From Dehalococcoidia bacterium (GTDB taxonomy: Bacteria; Chloroflexota; Dehalococcoidia; Tepidiformales; Tepidiformaceae), in NCBI GenBank assembly GCA_003104995.1, contig PQAO01000012.1, positions 1-64,000 on the forward strand: DNA of 64,000 bases, given 5' to 3'. Made by a program: the position numbers and the translations under genes. Numbering within the stretch: position 1 is the stretch's first letter; every line of letters starts with the position of its first letter. The notes beneath the pieces were generated by a model. It ran no database searches. It worked only from the letters and a program-made list of their open reading frames with translations, and was not told where the DNA came from. Positions 8,935-17,764 of the stretch are shown here, piece by piece.

Positions 8935-9888
8935 CTACGTCTTCCGGGCGATCACGTCGCGGGCAGCCTGCGCGATCCGTTGCGGTGTGAGGCCGAAATA
9001 CCCCAGGAGTTCATCCCACTTGCCGCTCGTCCCGTAGCGGTCGACCCCGACGAAGCCGATCGGGGTGGGCAGCTCTTCAGCGAGGACGCGAGCGACCTGG
9101 GTGCCGAGGCCACCGTGGGTCTGATGCTCCTCAGCGGTCACGATGGCGCCCGTTTCGCGGGCAGCGGCGAGGACCGCGTCGCGGTCGACTGGCTTGATGG
9201 TAGCCATGTCGAGGACGCGAGCCGAGACGCCCTCCGAGGCGAGCACTTCCGCCGCCTGGAGCGCGACACCGACCATGATCCCGCAGGCAATGAGTGTGAC
9301 ATCGGTCCCGGCGCGCAGCGTGTTGGCCTTGCCGAGCTCGAACCGGTAGGAGGAGTCATAGATGGGATCGACCTTCGGGCGGCCGGTGCGCACGTACGCC
9401 GGGCCGCTGGTCTTGCCCACGGCGACGATCGCCTGGCGAGCAGACTCGAAGTCCGCAGGGACGACGACATCGAACGGGATGAGCGAGGTAACGAGCGCGA
9501 GGTCCTCGATGGCCTGGGCGCTCATGCCGTCTTCACCGACAGTGACGCCGCCGTGGCTGGCAACGCACTTCACGCTCAGGCCACCGCGGGGCTGGGCGAC
9601 GGAGGTGCGGAGCTGGTCGAAGCAGCGGCCGGGGACGAAGGCGGCAAAGCTCGCGATGAAGGCGGTCTTGCCGGTTGCCGCGAACCCGGCAGCGATGCCG
9701 ACCATGTTCTGTTCGGCGACGCCGACAGTGAGCCAGCGTTCGGGATACTTCTCGCCGAACTTGTAGCCCATCGTCGAGACGGAAAGGTCCGCGTCGATTG
9801 CGACCACGTCGACGCCCTGTTCGACGAGGTCGATAAGGCCAGCCGGATAGGCCTCGCGGGTGGCGGCTGCGACGGGTGCGCTGGTCAT
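8935..9888 (-). CDS. Transketolase, C-terminal subunit
   Basis: The 317-residue protein matches the pyrimidine-binding and C-terminal domains of transketolase: STMGYKFGEKYPERWLTVGVAEQNMVGIAAG holds the conserved Glu that activates thiamine diphosphate, and HGGVTVGEDG follows. The C-terminal domain shows EEHQTHGGLG. It forms the active enzyme with the N-terminal subunit encoded immediately upstream (4-nt overlap). Split transketolases of this size are common in Gram-positives, Chloroflexota and archaea. Role: non-oxidative pentose phosphate interconversion. Confidence 0.93.
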   Translation of the reverse strand: MTSAPVAAATREAYPAGLIDLVEQGVDVVAIDADLSVSTMGYKFGEKYPERWLTVGVAEQNMVGIAAGFAATGKTAFIASFAAFVPGRCFDQLRTSVAQPRGGLSVKCVASHGGVTVGEDGMSAQAIEDLALVTSLIPFDVVVPADFESARQAIVAVGKTSGPAYVRTGRPKVDPIYDSSYRFELGKANTLRAGTDVTLIACGIMVGVALQAAEVLASEGVSARVLDMATIKPVDRDAVLAAARETGAIVTAEEHQTHGGLGTQVARVLAEELPTPIGFVGVDRYGTSGKWDELLGYFGLTPQRIAQAARDVIARKT

Positions 9889-10727
9889 GAGAGGCCTCCC
9901 TGTATTTCAGCGAGCGCCTGTTCGAGCTGCTCTTTGGTCGGGGCCTTGCCGTGGAAGCCGGGGTTATTCTCCATAAAACTGACCCCCTTGCCCTTGACGG
10001 TGTGGGCGACGACGAGGCGGGGCCGGTCGTGCGGCTTTTCCGCCTCGGCGAGCGCCTGGTCAACAGCAGCCATGTCGTGGCCGTCGCACTCGATGACATG
10101 CCAACCGAACCCGGTCCACATCTCCACCGGGTTGGTCTTCATGATGGTGTCGGCAAACCCGTCGTTCTGGATGCCGTTGCGGTCGACCATGGCGATGATG
10201 CGGTCGCCCAGGCCGAAGTGGGGAACGGCCATGGCGGCTTCCCACACCTGGCCCTCGTTCAACTCACCGTCGCCCATCAGCACCCAGCAGCGGTAGTCGC
10301 GCTTATCTAGCCGGGCCGCGAGTGACTGGCCAATGGCGAAGGAGAGACCCTGGCCAAGTGAGCCGCCGGACATCTCAATGCCGGGGGCCGCGGACATGGA
10401 GGGGTGGCCCTGGAGGGGGCTGCCCAGGCTTCGGAAGCCGCTCAGGAGCGCGGTGCTGAAGAAGCCGCGCTCGGCCAGGATGCTGTAGTAGAACGGGGTC
10501 GCGTGGCCTTTGGAGAGGATGAAGCGGTCGCGTCCGGGCCAGGTTGGGTTGGCAGGGTCGCAGCGCAGATGGTTCCAGAACAGCGAAACACCGAGTTCGA
10601 CCGCGGAGAGCGAACCACCCGGGTGGCCGCTCTGGGCCTGGTACACCATGGTGACGATGTCCGTGCGGACGCGTTTCGCGATATCGCGCAGTTCGTCGAT
10701 TGAGACGGGAGCAAGTGAGGTCGGCAT
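9885..10727 (-). CDS. Transketolase, N-terminal subunit
   Basis: The 280-residue protein holds the ThDP pyrophosphate-binding domain: SGHPGGSLS, SKGHATPFYYSILAERG, and the GDG...N motif GDGELNEGQVWEA. It ends where the second subunit begins, so the pair is co-translated. Length equals other stand-alone N-terminal subunits; nothing is missing. Confidence 0.93.
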   Translation of the reverse strand: MPTSLAPVSIDELRDIAKRVRTDIVTMVYQAQSGHPGGSLSAVELGVSLFWNHLRCDPANPTWPGRDRFILSKGHATPFYYSILAERGFFSTALLSGFRSLGSPLQGHPSMSAAPGIEMSGGSLGQGLSFAIGQSLAARLDKRDYRCWVLMGDGELNEGQVWEAAMAVPHFGLGDRIIAMVDRNGIQNDGFADTIMKTNPVEMWTGFGWHVIECDGHDMAAVDQALAEAEKPHDRPRLVVAHTVKGKGVSFMENNPGFHGKAPTKEQLEQALAEIQGGLS

Positions 10728-10765
10728 CGGCGGAAAGGATACGGCCCCGCCGGGTTGCGTGGTAA

Positions 10766-11446
10766 TCAGTGGGTCTGGAAGCAGGCCTGGATGGAGGAAG
10801 CGGTCTCCTCCGAGCCGTGGAGCTCGCCGACGTCCGCAGCAGTGGACTCGCCGCGGATGAACTTGAAGAAGCCTTCGGTATTGGTCTTCAGAAAGACATC
10901 GACATCGGGGCTGCCGTTGCGGCGAGGGTGAAGGCGGCCGTCGCTGATGTCGAAAGTCCAGGTGTTGCAGCTCGCGCAGTCGGAGATCTCGATCACCATG
11001 CGGGCGTTGAGGTCTTCGGCGCGGCCGGGCTGGAACGAGAATGCCGGGATGACACGGAGAGCGAAATCATGGCTGACCTCGTTGCCGACCATTTCCTCGG
11101 TCAGGGAATCGACGTAGTGGCGGCCCCACTCGAGCAGGGACAGCAGGACGGGGCGCACGGCCCATCCCTTCTCGGTCAGGGTGTATTCGACGCGTGGCGG
11201 CAGTTCCTTGTAATAGTCGCGATGGACGAGGCCCTCGGCCTCCAACCGTTTCAGGCGGTCGGAAAGGACGTTGGGGGACATACCGGCGCAGCTTTCGAGG
11301 ATGTCGTTGTAACGCTGGAGGCCGGTCATCAGGTCGCGAAGGATGAGGAGGGTCCAACGGTCGCCGAAAATATCCAGCGTCTGGGCAATCACACAGGGGT
11401 GGTTGTAGGACTTCCGGGCCGGGTCGCTCTCAGAACGTTGGACCAT
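10766..11446 (-). CDS. HxlR-family transcriptional regulator with C-terminal extension
   Basis: The first ~110 residues are a MarR/HxlR winged helix: CVIAQTLDIFGDRWTLLILRDL, MSPNVLSDRLKRLEAEGLV, then YTLTEKG. HxlR proteins usually end near 110-120 residues; here about 110 more follow and resemble an SCP2-like ligand-binding fold (DVDVFLKTNTEGFFKFIRGE). Such two-domain members exist in actinobacteria. Start set at the ATG with CAGGAG 8 nt upstream. It diverges from the small gene at 11635, whose promoter lies between them and could be its target. Confidence 0.85.
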   Translation of the reverse strand: MVQRSESDPARKSYNHPCVIAQTLDIFGDRWTLLILRDLMTGLQRYNDILESCAGMSPNVLSDRLKRLEAEGLVHRDYYKELPPRVEYTLTEKGWAVRPVLLSLLEWGRHYVDSLTEEMVGNEVSHDFALRVIPAFSFQPGRAEDLNARMVIEISDCASCNTWTFDISDGRLHPRRNGSPDVDVFLKTNTEGFFKFIRGESTAADVGELHGSEETASSIQACFQTH

Positions 11447-11506
11447 GCGTAGGACTCCTGGTTTCGCCAAAGTAAAGAGGGTGGTGCGCGGGTAGGCCCG
11501 TAGCTA

Positions 11507-11534
11507 TTGACACGATAGCGCCGGATGGTATTAT
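11507..11534 (+). promoter_or_regulatory. Sigma-70 promoter for the 64-residue protein gene
   Basis: TTGACA (11507-11512), a 16-nt spacer and TATTAT (11529-11534) form one of the best consensus promoters in the window. Downstream, GGTAC near 11538 and GTACC near 11565 form a short spaced inverted repeat that could be an operator, possibly for the divergent HxlR regulator. The operator assignment is inference. Confidence 0.75.
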
Positions 11535-11634
11535 TCCGGTACGAACGTCACTATTGTTTCGCTAGTACCAGCGGTCACCTAAAATAAGCGTAGCGATCGC
11601 CGCGAGGCGAGTCAACAGAAAGGACTGGTCCACC

Positions 11635-11829
11635 ATGGCGCATGCCACCGTCGATTCACCCAAGGCGAGCATCTCGGACCACTTCCACCGGTGGCGGATT
11701 GAAGAGCCGAACGGCCCCGTGAGCCGTGGCGTCTGCAAAGTCTGCGGCACCGAGAAGCAGTTCAAGAACTGGCTCCAGGATGGTGACTTCATCACCAACG
11801 AAGAGCACCGCGTCGCCAACGCCGCCTGA
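11635..11829 (+). CDS. Small conserved-type protein with CxxC, unknown function
   Basis: The 64-residue protein contains HFHRWRIEEPNGPVSRGVC followed by KVCGTEK, giving a CxxC plus histidines that could hold zinc. A strong promoter lies about 100 nt upstream and a 16-bp hairpin follows, so it is a monocistronic, probably well expressed gene. The motif recalls short Chloroflexota proteins of unknown role; I cannot assign a function. Confidence 0.8.
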   Translation: MAHATVDSPKASISDHFHRWRIEEPNGPVSRGVCKVCGTEKQFKNWLQDGDFITNEEHRVANAA

Positions 11830-11880
11830 TTCAACCTTCTTTGCCCCTTCCCCGGGTGCGACCTCTCCCGCGCCGGGGAA

Positions 11881-11922
11881 ACAGAACGGCCGTCACACCC
11901 CACCAGGTGACGGCCGTTCTGT
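11881..11922 (+). terminator. Intrinsic terminator, 16-bp perfect stem
   Basis: ACAGAACGGCCGTCAC pairs perfectly with GTGACGGCCGTTCTGT around a 10-nt loop, followed by only a short T-run. It lies about 50 nt after the 64-residue gene. The remainder to 12122 shows nothing recognisable. Confidence 0.75.
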
Positions 11923-12122
11923 TTGTGCGCGGCATCGCCCAACCCGCCGCCGCATTCTTCGGCCGGGCCGGGTCGGTCCAGGGACCGGTACGTCGTGTAA
12001 TCAGGGCCGTTACGCCGAGGATGTCGAAGGGCTGACCACCAGCGAGGTGGATAGCCAGTCCCGCGCGTTCCTCACCAGCCTCAGGTTCGAACCGGAATGA
12101 CACGCCGGCTCACACCCGGCGG

Positions 12123-13304
12123 CTAGAGGACGCCCGCTGCCCTAAGCCGGCCATACTCATCTTCCGCGAGCCCCAGCAGCCCCAGGTAGACCTCTTCGTT
12201 GTGCTCTCCCAGGAGGGGCGCGCGGCCGCGCACCTGGCCGGGTGTCTCCGTCAGGATCGGCACGACGCCCGGCTGGAGGAGCTGGCCATGGTCGGTGCTT
12301 TCGACGCTGATGACCTGCTGGCGGGCGGCGAAGTGGGGGTCGCCGACGATGTCGCTGGTGTTGTAGACCTTGGTCGCCGGGACCCCGAAGCGGTCGAGTA
12401 TCTCCTGGCATTCCGCGAGCGCCCGGGAAGCGACCCACTCGCCGACGATGGCATGGATGGCGGCGTGGTTTTCGAGGAGGTGCTTGCGCGGGGTAAACCG
12501 CGGGTCCTGGACCAACTCGGGCTGGCCTATCGCCTGGCACAGCTTCTCGAACGATCGCTGGGTGGTCGCGTTGACGACCAGGAACTGGCCGTCGCTGGTC
12601 TCGAACTGCTCGGCCGGGACGACGCCGGGGAAGTAGTTGCCCGAGCGTTCGCGGTCCTTGCCACTGAGGCCGTAGTTGGCCGCGTGGGTGCCGCTCATCC
12701 GCCAGACGGCTTCGTAAAGGGCCATGTCCACGTCCTGGCCACGGCCTGAGAGCTCCCGGGCGCGGAGGGCGGCAAGCGCGCCAAAGGCAGCAAAGATGCC
12801 CGCGCCGTAGTCCGCGACAAAGTAGCCGGGACGGACCGGCGGCAGGCCTGGATAGCCCGTGAGCGCGGTAATCCCCGCGAAGGCCAGGGCGACCCGGTCG
12901 AAGCCGGCGCGGTCGCGGTAGGGGCCGGTCTGGCCGTAGCCGCTAATGCGCACAACCACGAGCCCGGGATTCGACTCGCGGAGGGTCTCGGGCGCGAGGC
13001 CCCACTTCTCCAGTGCCCCCGGCCGGTTGTTCTCCACGAGGATGTCGGAGACATCGCAGAGTCGGCGGAAGAGCGCGGCGCCTTCGGGGCGGGTGACATC
13101 GAGCGTGACCGATTTCTGCCCCCGGTTGTCCTGCGCAAACGAGACACTACCCCGGTTGGCGTCGCCGGTCCCCGGCGGTTCGACCTTGATGACGTCGGCG
13201 CCAAACTCACCAAGCAGGGTGGAGCAGAACGGCGCGGCGAGGATCTGGCCGGCATCGACGACACGAATCCCGGAGAGCGGTGCGGTTTCGGATGGGGTTT
13301 GCAT
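12123..13304 (-). CDS. CaiB/BaiF family CoA-transferase
   Basis: The 393-residue family III CoA-transferase carries the N-terminal GIRVVDAGQILAAPFCSTLLGEFGADVIKVEPP segment and the DNRGQKSVTLD and MALYEA stretches. In the family an Asp forms a CoA-thioester intermediate. Enzymes of this group move CoA between carnitine, bile or aromatic acids, oxalate and similar; the substrate cannot be read here. A TATTAT box lies 11 nt upstream of the ATG within the gap shared with the divergent ATL gene. Confidence 0.9.
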   Translation of the reverse strand: MQTPSETAPLSGIRVVDAGQILAAPFCSTLLGEFGADVIKVEPPGTGDANRGSVSFAQDNRGQKSVTLDVTRPEGAALFRRLCDVSDILVENNRPGALEKWGLAPETLRESNPGLVVVRISGYGQTGPYRDRAGFDRVALAFAGITALTGYPGLPPVRPGYFVADYGAGIFAAFGALAALRARELSGRGQDVDMALYEAVWRMSGTHAANYGLSGKDRERSGNYFPGVVPAEQFETSDGQFLVVNATTQRSFEKLCQAIGQPELVQDPRFTPRKHLLENHAAIHAIVGEWVASRALAECQEILDRFGVPATKVYNTSDIVGDPHFAARQQVISVESTDHGQLLQPGVVPILTETPGQVRGRAPLLGEHNEEVYLGLLGLAEDEYGRLRAAGVL

Positions 13305-13327
13305 GGTGAGTGCGGATAATACGGCCA

Positions 13328-13672
13328 GTGACAGGAGAACGCGCCACCAGCCGTAAGACGTTTTATGACCGCGTTTACGAGTTCGTCCGGCAAGTACCGG
13401 CGGGGCAGGTGGTGACCTATGGGCAGGTTGCGGTCGAACTCGGGTCGCCTGCGGCTGCGCGAGCCGTGGGGTACGCGCTCCACTTCCTGCCGGGGAATAG
13501 CGACGTGCCGTGGTGGCGCGTGGTGAATGCGGGCGGCGGCATCAGCCTGCGGGGCCGGGGCGAGGCGGCCGAGGTGCAGCGGCGCCTTCTCGAAGGGGAG
13601 GCCGTGGAGTTCCAGCACGAAGGCAGGATTGACCTGCGGCGCTACCGGTGGATCCCGGAGAGCCCGGGTTAG
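13328..13672 (+). CDS. Alkyltransferase-like (ATL) DNA-repair protein
   Basis: The product resembles the C-terminal domain of O6-methylguanine-DNA methyltransferase: FYDRVYEFVRQVPAGQVVTYGQVA, then RAVGYAL. The active-site PCHR is replaced by PWWR, the hallmark of ATL proteins, which bind alkylated bases and flag them for nucleotide excision repair without transferring the group. At 114 residues it has normal ATL length. The GTG at 13328 has GATAAT 7 nt upstream and would be leaderless; a GTG at 13310 is an alternative start. It overlaps the convergent dikinase-like gene by 4 nt. Confidence 0.88.
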   Translation: MTGERATSRKTFYDRVYEFVRQVPAGQVVTYGQVAVELGSPAAARAVGYALHFLPGNSDVPWWRVVNAGGGISLRGRGEAAEVQRRLLEGEAVEFQHEGRIDLRRYRWIPESPG

Positions 13673-15870
13673 TGGCTCGCAGCCTCGGCCTTCTCGTCCG
13701 CCGCCCGGTCGCGACCGCAGAGGGTGATGAGCTCCTCGTGGTATTCGAACCAGGCGGTGTGGTAGCTGTCCTTCAGGGGTGCCGCCAGCATGGTGCGGTC
13801 GCCGGCGCGCATGGACTCGAGCGCGGCGTGGAAGCGGGACCGGTAGCTGCGCAGGCGCGGCACCTGTCCGCAGGCGTCATCGAGCAGCGGCTGCAGGCCA
13901 TCGTGCACCTCGGCGACGCGCTCCACGAGCGCCTCCCAGGCGTGGTCCGGAGGGCCGTCGGCCTGGGCGAGCTGCCACTCGCTTACCAGCGCTTTGAAGG
14001 TGTGATTCAGTTCCATAAAGCGGGCGTAGCAGGCGGCCATTGCGGCCTCGTCCAGGGCCGCCCGTTCGGCCTGGAGCTGCTCGGACACCCAGGAGCGGCC
14101 GTCGGGGGTGAGCATCATGCCGCGGGGTGTCGCCCGGAAGAGCGACTCGTTGCCGTGGATGATCTGCTCGATGCGGGCAAGAGCCGCCGAGAGCGCGGCA
14201 GCTGCCCGTTCCGGCGTGCAGAGCCCTTTCAGCTGCACCGTCCGCGCGATTTCGAGGAGACTCACATCGGCGTCCCGGCCGGGCTCGGCGGGGGCCGGGG
14301 CTGTCCCCGGCTCCGCGCCCAGTTCGGCCGCCCACGACCGGAGCGTGCGCACTTCCGGGATGTCAGATGCTCCGTCGGCGACACAATCACCCGCGTAGAG
14401 GGAGCCGGCGGTGCCATCGACGGTCACGACTTCGCCCTCGGCGATGAACGCACCGGCGATGCGGAGGCCGGTCGCCAGCACCTGCGTATTCGTGAGGCCG
14501 GTGATCGCGGGGATGGCCCAGCTGCGGGCAACCACGGCGGCGTGGCTCGCGACTCCCCCGAGCGTGGTGACGAGGCCCACCGCGCCAACCATCCCGTGGA
14601 CATCGGAGGGCGAGGTCTCTTCGCGAGCGAGGACGACGGCGATCCCTCGCGCGGCCAGGTCGGCGGCACGGTCCGGATCACAGCAGAGCACCCCGGCAGT
14701 CACCCCAGGGGAGGCGGCGAGCCCGGCCGCGAGCGGCTTCGCGGCGGGGTCGATCGTGCGCAAGGACGCAAGTTGTTGGAGGACACCGGTATCGACCCGA
14801 GCCACCGCCTCGGGGCGGCTCAGCGGGAACGACTCGTCCTCCGCCATGGCGACGGCGATGCGGACTGCCGCGAGCGGGCTGCGGCGGCCAATGCGGGTCT
14901 GAAGGATGTAGAGCTTTCCCTCGCTGACGGTAAATTCGACATCGCACATGTCGCGGTAGTGGCGTTCCAGCCGGTCGAGCACCTGGAGGAGTTCGGCGTA
15001 CACGCCGGGAAGGTGGTCACGGAGCGTTTCGAGCCCGCCGACGGCATGCGTACCGGCGACCACATCCTCGCCCTGGGCGCGGGCCAGGTAGTCCCCAAAC
15101 GGGCCCGGCGCGCCGGTGGCCGGGTCGCGCGTGAAGACAACGCCGGTGCCAGAGTGATCGTCCAGGTTGCCGAAAACCATTGCCTGGACAGTGACCGCGG
15201 TGCCCAGGTCCCCGGAAATGTTTTCGCGGGCCCGGAAGACGCGGGCGCGCTCGGAGTCCCACGAGCGGAAGACGGCGGCGGCAGCGGCCCGCACCTGGCC
15301 GACGGGGGCTTCGGGGATGCCCGAGCCATCGGCGGCCCGGGCGGCCGCCCGCACCCGAGCCGCGGCTGCGAGCAGCCCTTCCGGGCTGCCGTCATTGGCT
15401 GACGCCTCGGCCAGTGCATCCGGAGCCGCTCCACAGACGATCTCCGCGTACATTTTGTTGAAGCGCAGCCAGGTGTCGGCGGCGAAGTGCGCGTTCCCGG
15501 TCGTTTCCGCCAGGCGGTCTCTGATGGCGGGCGTCATGCCAACGTTCAGGAGGGTGTCCATCATGCCGGGCATGGACACGGGCGCGCCGGAGCGGACGGA
15601 GACCAGCAACGGGCGGACCGGGTCGCCGAGGCGGCGGCCCATACGCTCACCGAGGCGGGCGAGGTGCTCGTCGATGGCCGCATCGAGCCCGGCCGGCCAG
15701 CCGCCGGTACGGTACCGGCGGCAGACATCTGTCGTTATGACAAACCCCGGCGGGACCGGGAGGCTGAGGGCGCGGGTCATCTCGGCGAGGCTGGCGCCCT
15801 TTCCCCCGAGAAGCGACTCCGGGATCGTCCCGTGCGGAAGTTCGGCATCGAAGGCGTAGATCGGCTGCAT
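13669..15870 (-). CDS. Pyruvate,phosphate dikinase-like protein lacking the PEP-binding barrel
   Basis: The 733-residue protein starts with a PPDK ATP-grasp domain (LLGGKGASLAEM, VPPGFVITTD, LLVSVRSGAPVSMPGMMDTLLN, VFTRDPATG) and a phospho-histidine swivelling domain (TLGGVASHAAVVAR, His the phosphocarrier). Where PPDK continues into a TIM barrel that binds PEP/pyruvate, this protein has about 220 residues of mostly helical sequence (LKGLCTPERAAAAL, ELNHTFKALVSEWQL, DSYHTAWFEYHEEL). ATP use and His phosphorylation look intact, but the acceptor is unknown. Similar architectures occur in actinobacteria. It is 17 nt downstream of a second His-domain protein. The frame extends upstream but MQPIYAFDAEL is the plausible start. 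Confidence 0.85.
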   Translation of the reverse strand: MQPIYAFDAELPHGTIPESLLGGKGASLAEMTRALSLPVPPGFVITTDVCRRYRTGGWPAGLDAAIDEHLARLGERMGRRLGDPVRPLLVSVRSGAPVSMPGMMDTLLNVGMTPAIRDRLAETTGNAHFAADTWLRFNKMYAEIVCGAAPDALAEASANDGSPEGLLAAAARVRAAARAADGSGIPEAPVGQVRAAAAAVFRSWDSERARVFRARENISGDLGTAVTVQAMVFGNLDDHSGTGVVFTRDPATGAPGPFGDYLARAQGEDVVAGTHAVGGLETLRDHLPGVYAELLQVLDRLERHYRDMCDVEFTVSEGKLYILQTRIGRRSPLAAVRIAVAMAEDESFPLSRPEAVARVDTGVLQQLASLRTIDPAAKPLAAGLAASPGVTAGVLCCDPDRAADLAARGIAVVLAREETSPSDVHGMVGAVGLVTTLGGVASHAAVVARSWAIPAITGLTNTQVLATGLRIAGAFIAEGEVVTVDGTAGSLYAGDCVADGASDIPEVRTLRSWAAELGAEPGTAPAPAEPGRDADVSLLEIARTVQLKGLCTPERAAAALSAALARIEQIIHGNESLFRATPRGMMLTPDGRSWVSEQLQAERAALDEAAMAACYARFMELNHTFKALVSEWQLAQADGPPDHAWEALVERVAEVHDGLQPLLDDACGQVPRLRSYRSRFHAALESMRAGDRTMLAAPLKDSYHTAWFEYHEELITLCGRDRAADEKAEAASH

Positions 15871-15887
15871 GGCTGGCTGCCCCGCAC

Positions 15888-17618
15888 TCACGGGAGCGCG
15901 ACGATGGTGACGGTGCCCGCATCGCCGTTGACCAGCACCGTTGCGCCGTCGGGGATGCGGCGAGTGGCATCGGTGACACTGGGGACGCAGGGGATACCGA
16001 GCTCGCGGCTGACGATCATCGCGTGGCTCTGGGCCGCCCCGACATCCACAATCACGCCGCCTGCGGCGACAAACAGCGGCGTCCACGAGGGGTCGGTCAT
16101 CGGCGCGACCAGGATCTCGCCGGGGCCGCACGCCGTCGGGTCGATGGGATCGAGGACGACCCGCGCCGTGCCGGTGACCTGGCCCGGACAGCCCTGGAAC
16201 CCCTGGAGCACGTCGCCCACCTTCACCGCGTCGACGGCGGTCGTGCCCTTTGCCGGCCAGGTCGAAGGATCGGGCTGGGTGCCCCAGAAGACGAATGGCT
16301 CCTGGATTGCCGCGTACTGCTCGTAGAGCGCCTTGCGCTCGCGGATGGTGTCCCGGAACGGGGTGGGGTTGGCGAGCCAGCGCTCTATCTCATCGGCCTT
16401 CAGGAAGGCGAAGTCCCCAACGTCGTCGCAGGCTCCAGCAGCGACCATGCGGCGCCCGATCGTGTGCATGGCCATCCGGGCTTCCTGGCCCAGTTTGATG
16501 GCGTTGGTCTTGGTGCGCTCGCGGCCTGCCTGGAAAAGGACGGCCGAACGTGCCGAGGCGAGGAACATGCCCTGCGTCTCGGCGTCGCCCTCGAGCATCG
16601 CGCTGATCTCGGCAACGATGCGTTCGCGGTCGGCGGCCATGGTGCGGTTGCGACTGGTGGGATCAGCCTCCGGCCCGGCCAGCCGCATGCGGTCGATTGC
16701 GGCGAGCGCAAGCTCGGGGCGCGTCTCCCAGGTGTGGTTGCGTACCTCCCACTCCTTCGGGCCGCGGGCGCCGTACTTGCGCAGGAACGCATCGAACTCG
16801 GCCTTGAACGCCTGGCCCGAGGGGCCCGCCGCGTCAATCCGGTCGAGCAAACCCTCGACGCCGCCATCGAACGCGGCCGAGAGCGCCGGGTCGGCCGCGA
16901 CCCTGCGTCCGAGTTGCCACATCGCCAGCGAGGGCGCGGCCGACTCCACATCGCCAACGCCGGAGATGATCCGCATCGCGTCATCCGGGCGGCCCACCGC
17001 GGCACAGATCTGCGAGAGCGCACCGACCGGCACCGTGCTCAGGAAGGTGACAAAGATGTGTTCGCTGAAGAACCGGCGGAAGTGGGTGAGCAGGAGGTCA
17101 CGGGCATAGGCCCAGAGATCCTCGTTCGACATCGCCTCCAGGTTGGGGCGGTTGGCGCGGAAGCCATCGGCCACCTTTTCGCCCTCGGTGGGGATGTCGA
17201 GACGGTCGAGTGTGATCGCCCACTGGAAGCGCTCGCCCAGGGCAGCGGTGCGTTCCTCGTTCTCGTCGCCCGGGGCGGCCTCGTATGGCGGGATGCCCGG
17301 CTGAGCACCGAAGAGGTCGTCCATGGCCTGGGCGGAGAGCCCGGGCGCCCGCTCGCCCATGATCCGGGTGACCGAAGCGTTGAGGTAGCAGTACGAGCCG
17401 AAGATGCCGAGCGTTTCCATCTCGCCCGGCTTGAACTCGTCGTGGGTGAAGGCCCCCATCTTCACGAGGGCGTCGCGCCACGCCCCCTCGGTGTGCTCCT
17501 CCATGAGCAGGCTGAACGTTAGCGGCATGACCGGGTCGGGGAAGACCTCCCCAACATTCGCGCGAGTCCAGAGCGGGAATCGCTCACTGGGGCGGCTGCC
17601 CACGATCCAAGGCTCCAT
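15888..17618 (-). CDS. PEP-utilising mobile-domain protein without ATP-grasp domain
   Basis: The 576-residue protein begins MEPWIVGSRPSERFPLWTR after a GGAGGG ribosome site. Most of it is helical and resembles the middle region of PEP-synthase-like and rifampin-phosphotransferase proteins (FRRFFSEHIFVTFLSTVPVGAL, RKYGARGPKEWEV, ADRERI). It ends in a swivelling domain with VDVGAAQSHAMIVSRELGIPCV, His being the expected phosphoacceptor. No ATP-binding domain is present. The dikinase-like partner 17 nt downstream supplies one, so the two may act together. Function is inferred. Confidence 0.78.
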   Translation of the reverse strand: MEPWIVGSRPSERFPLWTRANVGEVFPDPVMPLTFSLLMEEHTEGAWRDALVKMGAFTHDEFKPGEMETLGIFGSYCYLNASVTRIMGERAPGLSAQAMDDLFGAQPGIPPYEAAPGDENEERTAALGERFQWAITLDRLDIPTEGEKVADGFRANRPNLEAMSNEDLWAYARDLLLTHFRRFFSEHIFVTFLSTVPVGALSQICAAVGRPDDAMRIISGVGDVESAAPSLAMWQLGRRVAADPALSAAFDGGVEGLLDRIDAAGPSGQAFKAEFDAFLRKYGARGPKEWEVRNHTWETRPELALAAIDRMRLAGPEADPTSRNRTMAADRERIVAEISAMLEGDAETQGMFLASARSAVLFQAGRERTKTNAIKLGQEARMAMHTIGRRMVAAGACDDVGDFAFLKADEIERWLANPTPFRDTIRERKALYEQYAAIQEPFVFWGTQPDPSTWPAKGTTAVDAVKVGDVLQGFQGCPGQVTGTARVVLDPIDPTACGPGEILVAPMTDPSWTPLFVAAGGVIVDVGAAQSHAMIVSRELGIPCVPSVTDATRRIPDGATVLVNGDAGTVTIVALP

Positions 17619-17764
17619 TTCAGTCCCTCCAAGAAGTGCGGCGTCCCTTCCGCAGGCGGGGAGGGTACATCGAGACTCGACGGAAATCCAAGGTCTGGTC
17701 CCAGCTCCCTGCCCGAAGCTGAACACTGCCAGCCGCAAGCCCGCACCGATGCTACGCTGCGAAC

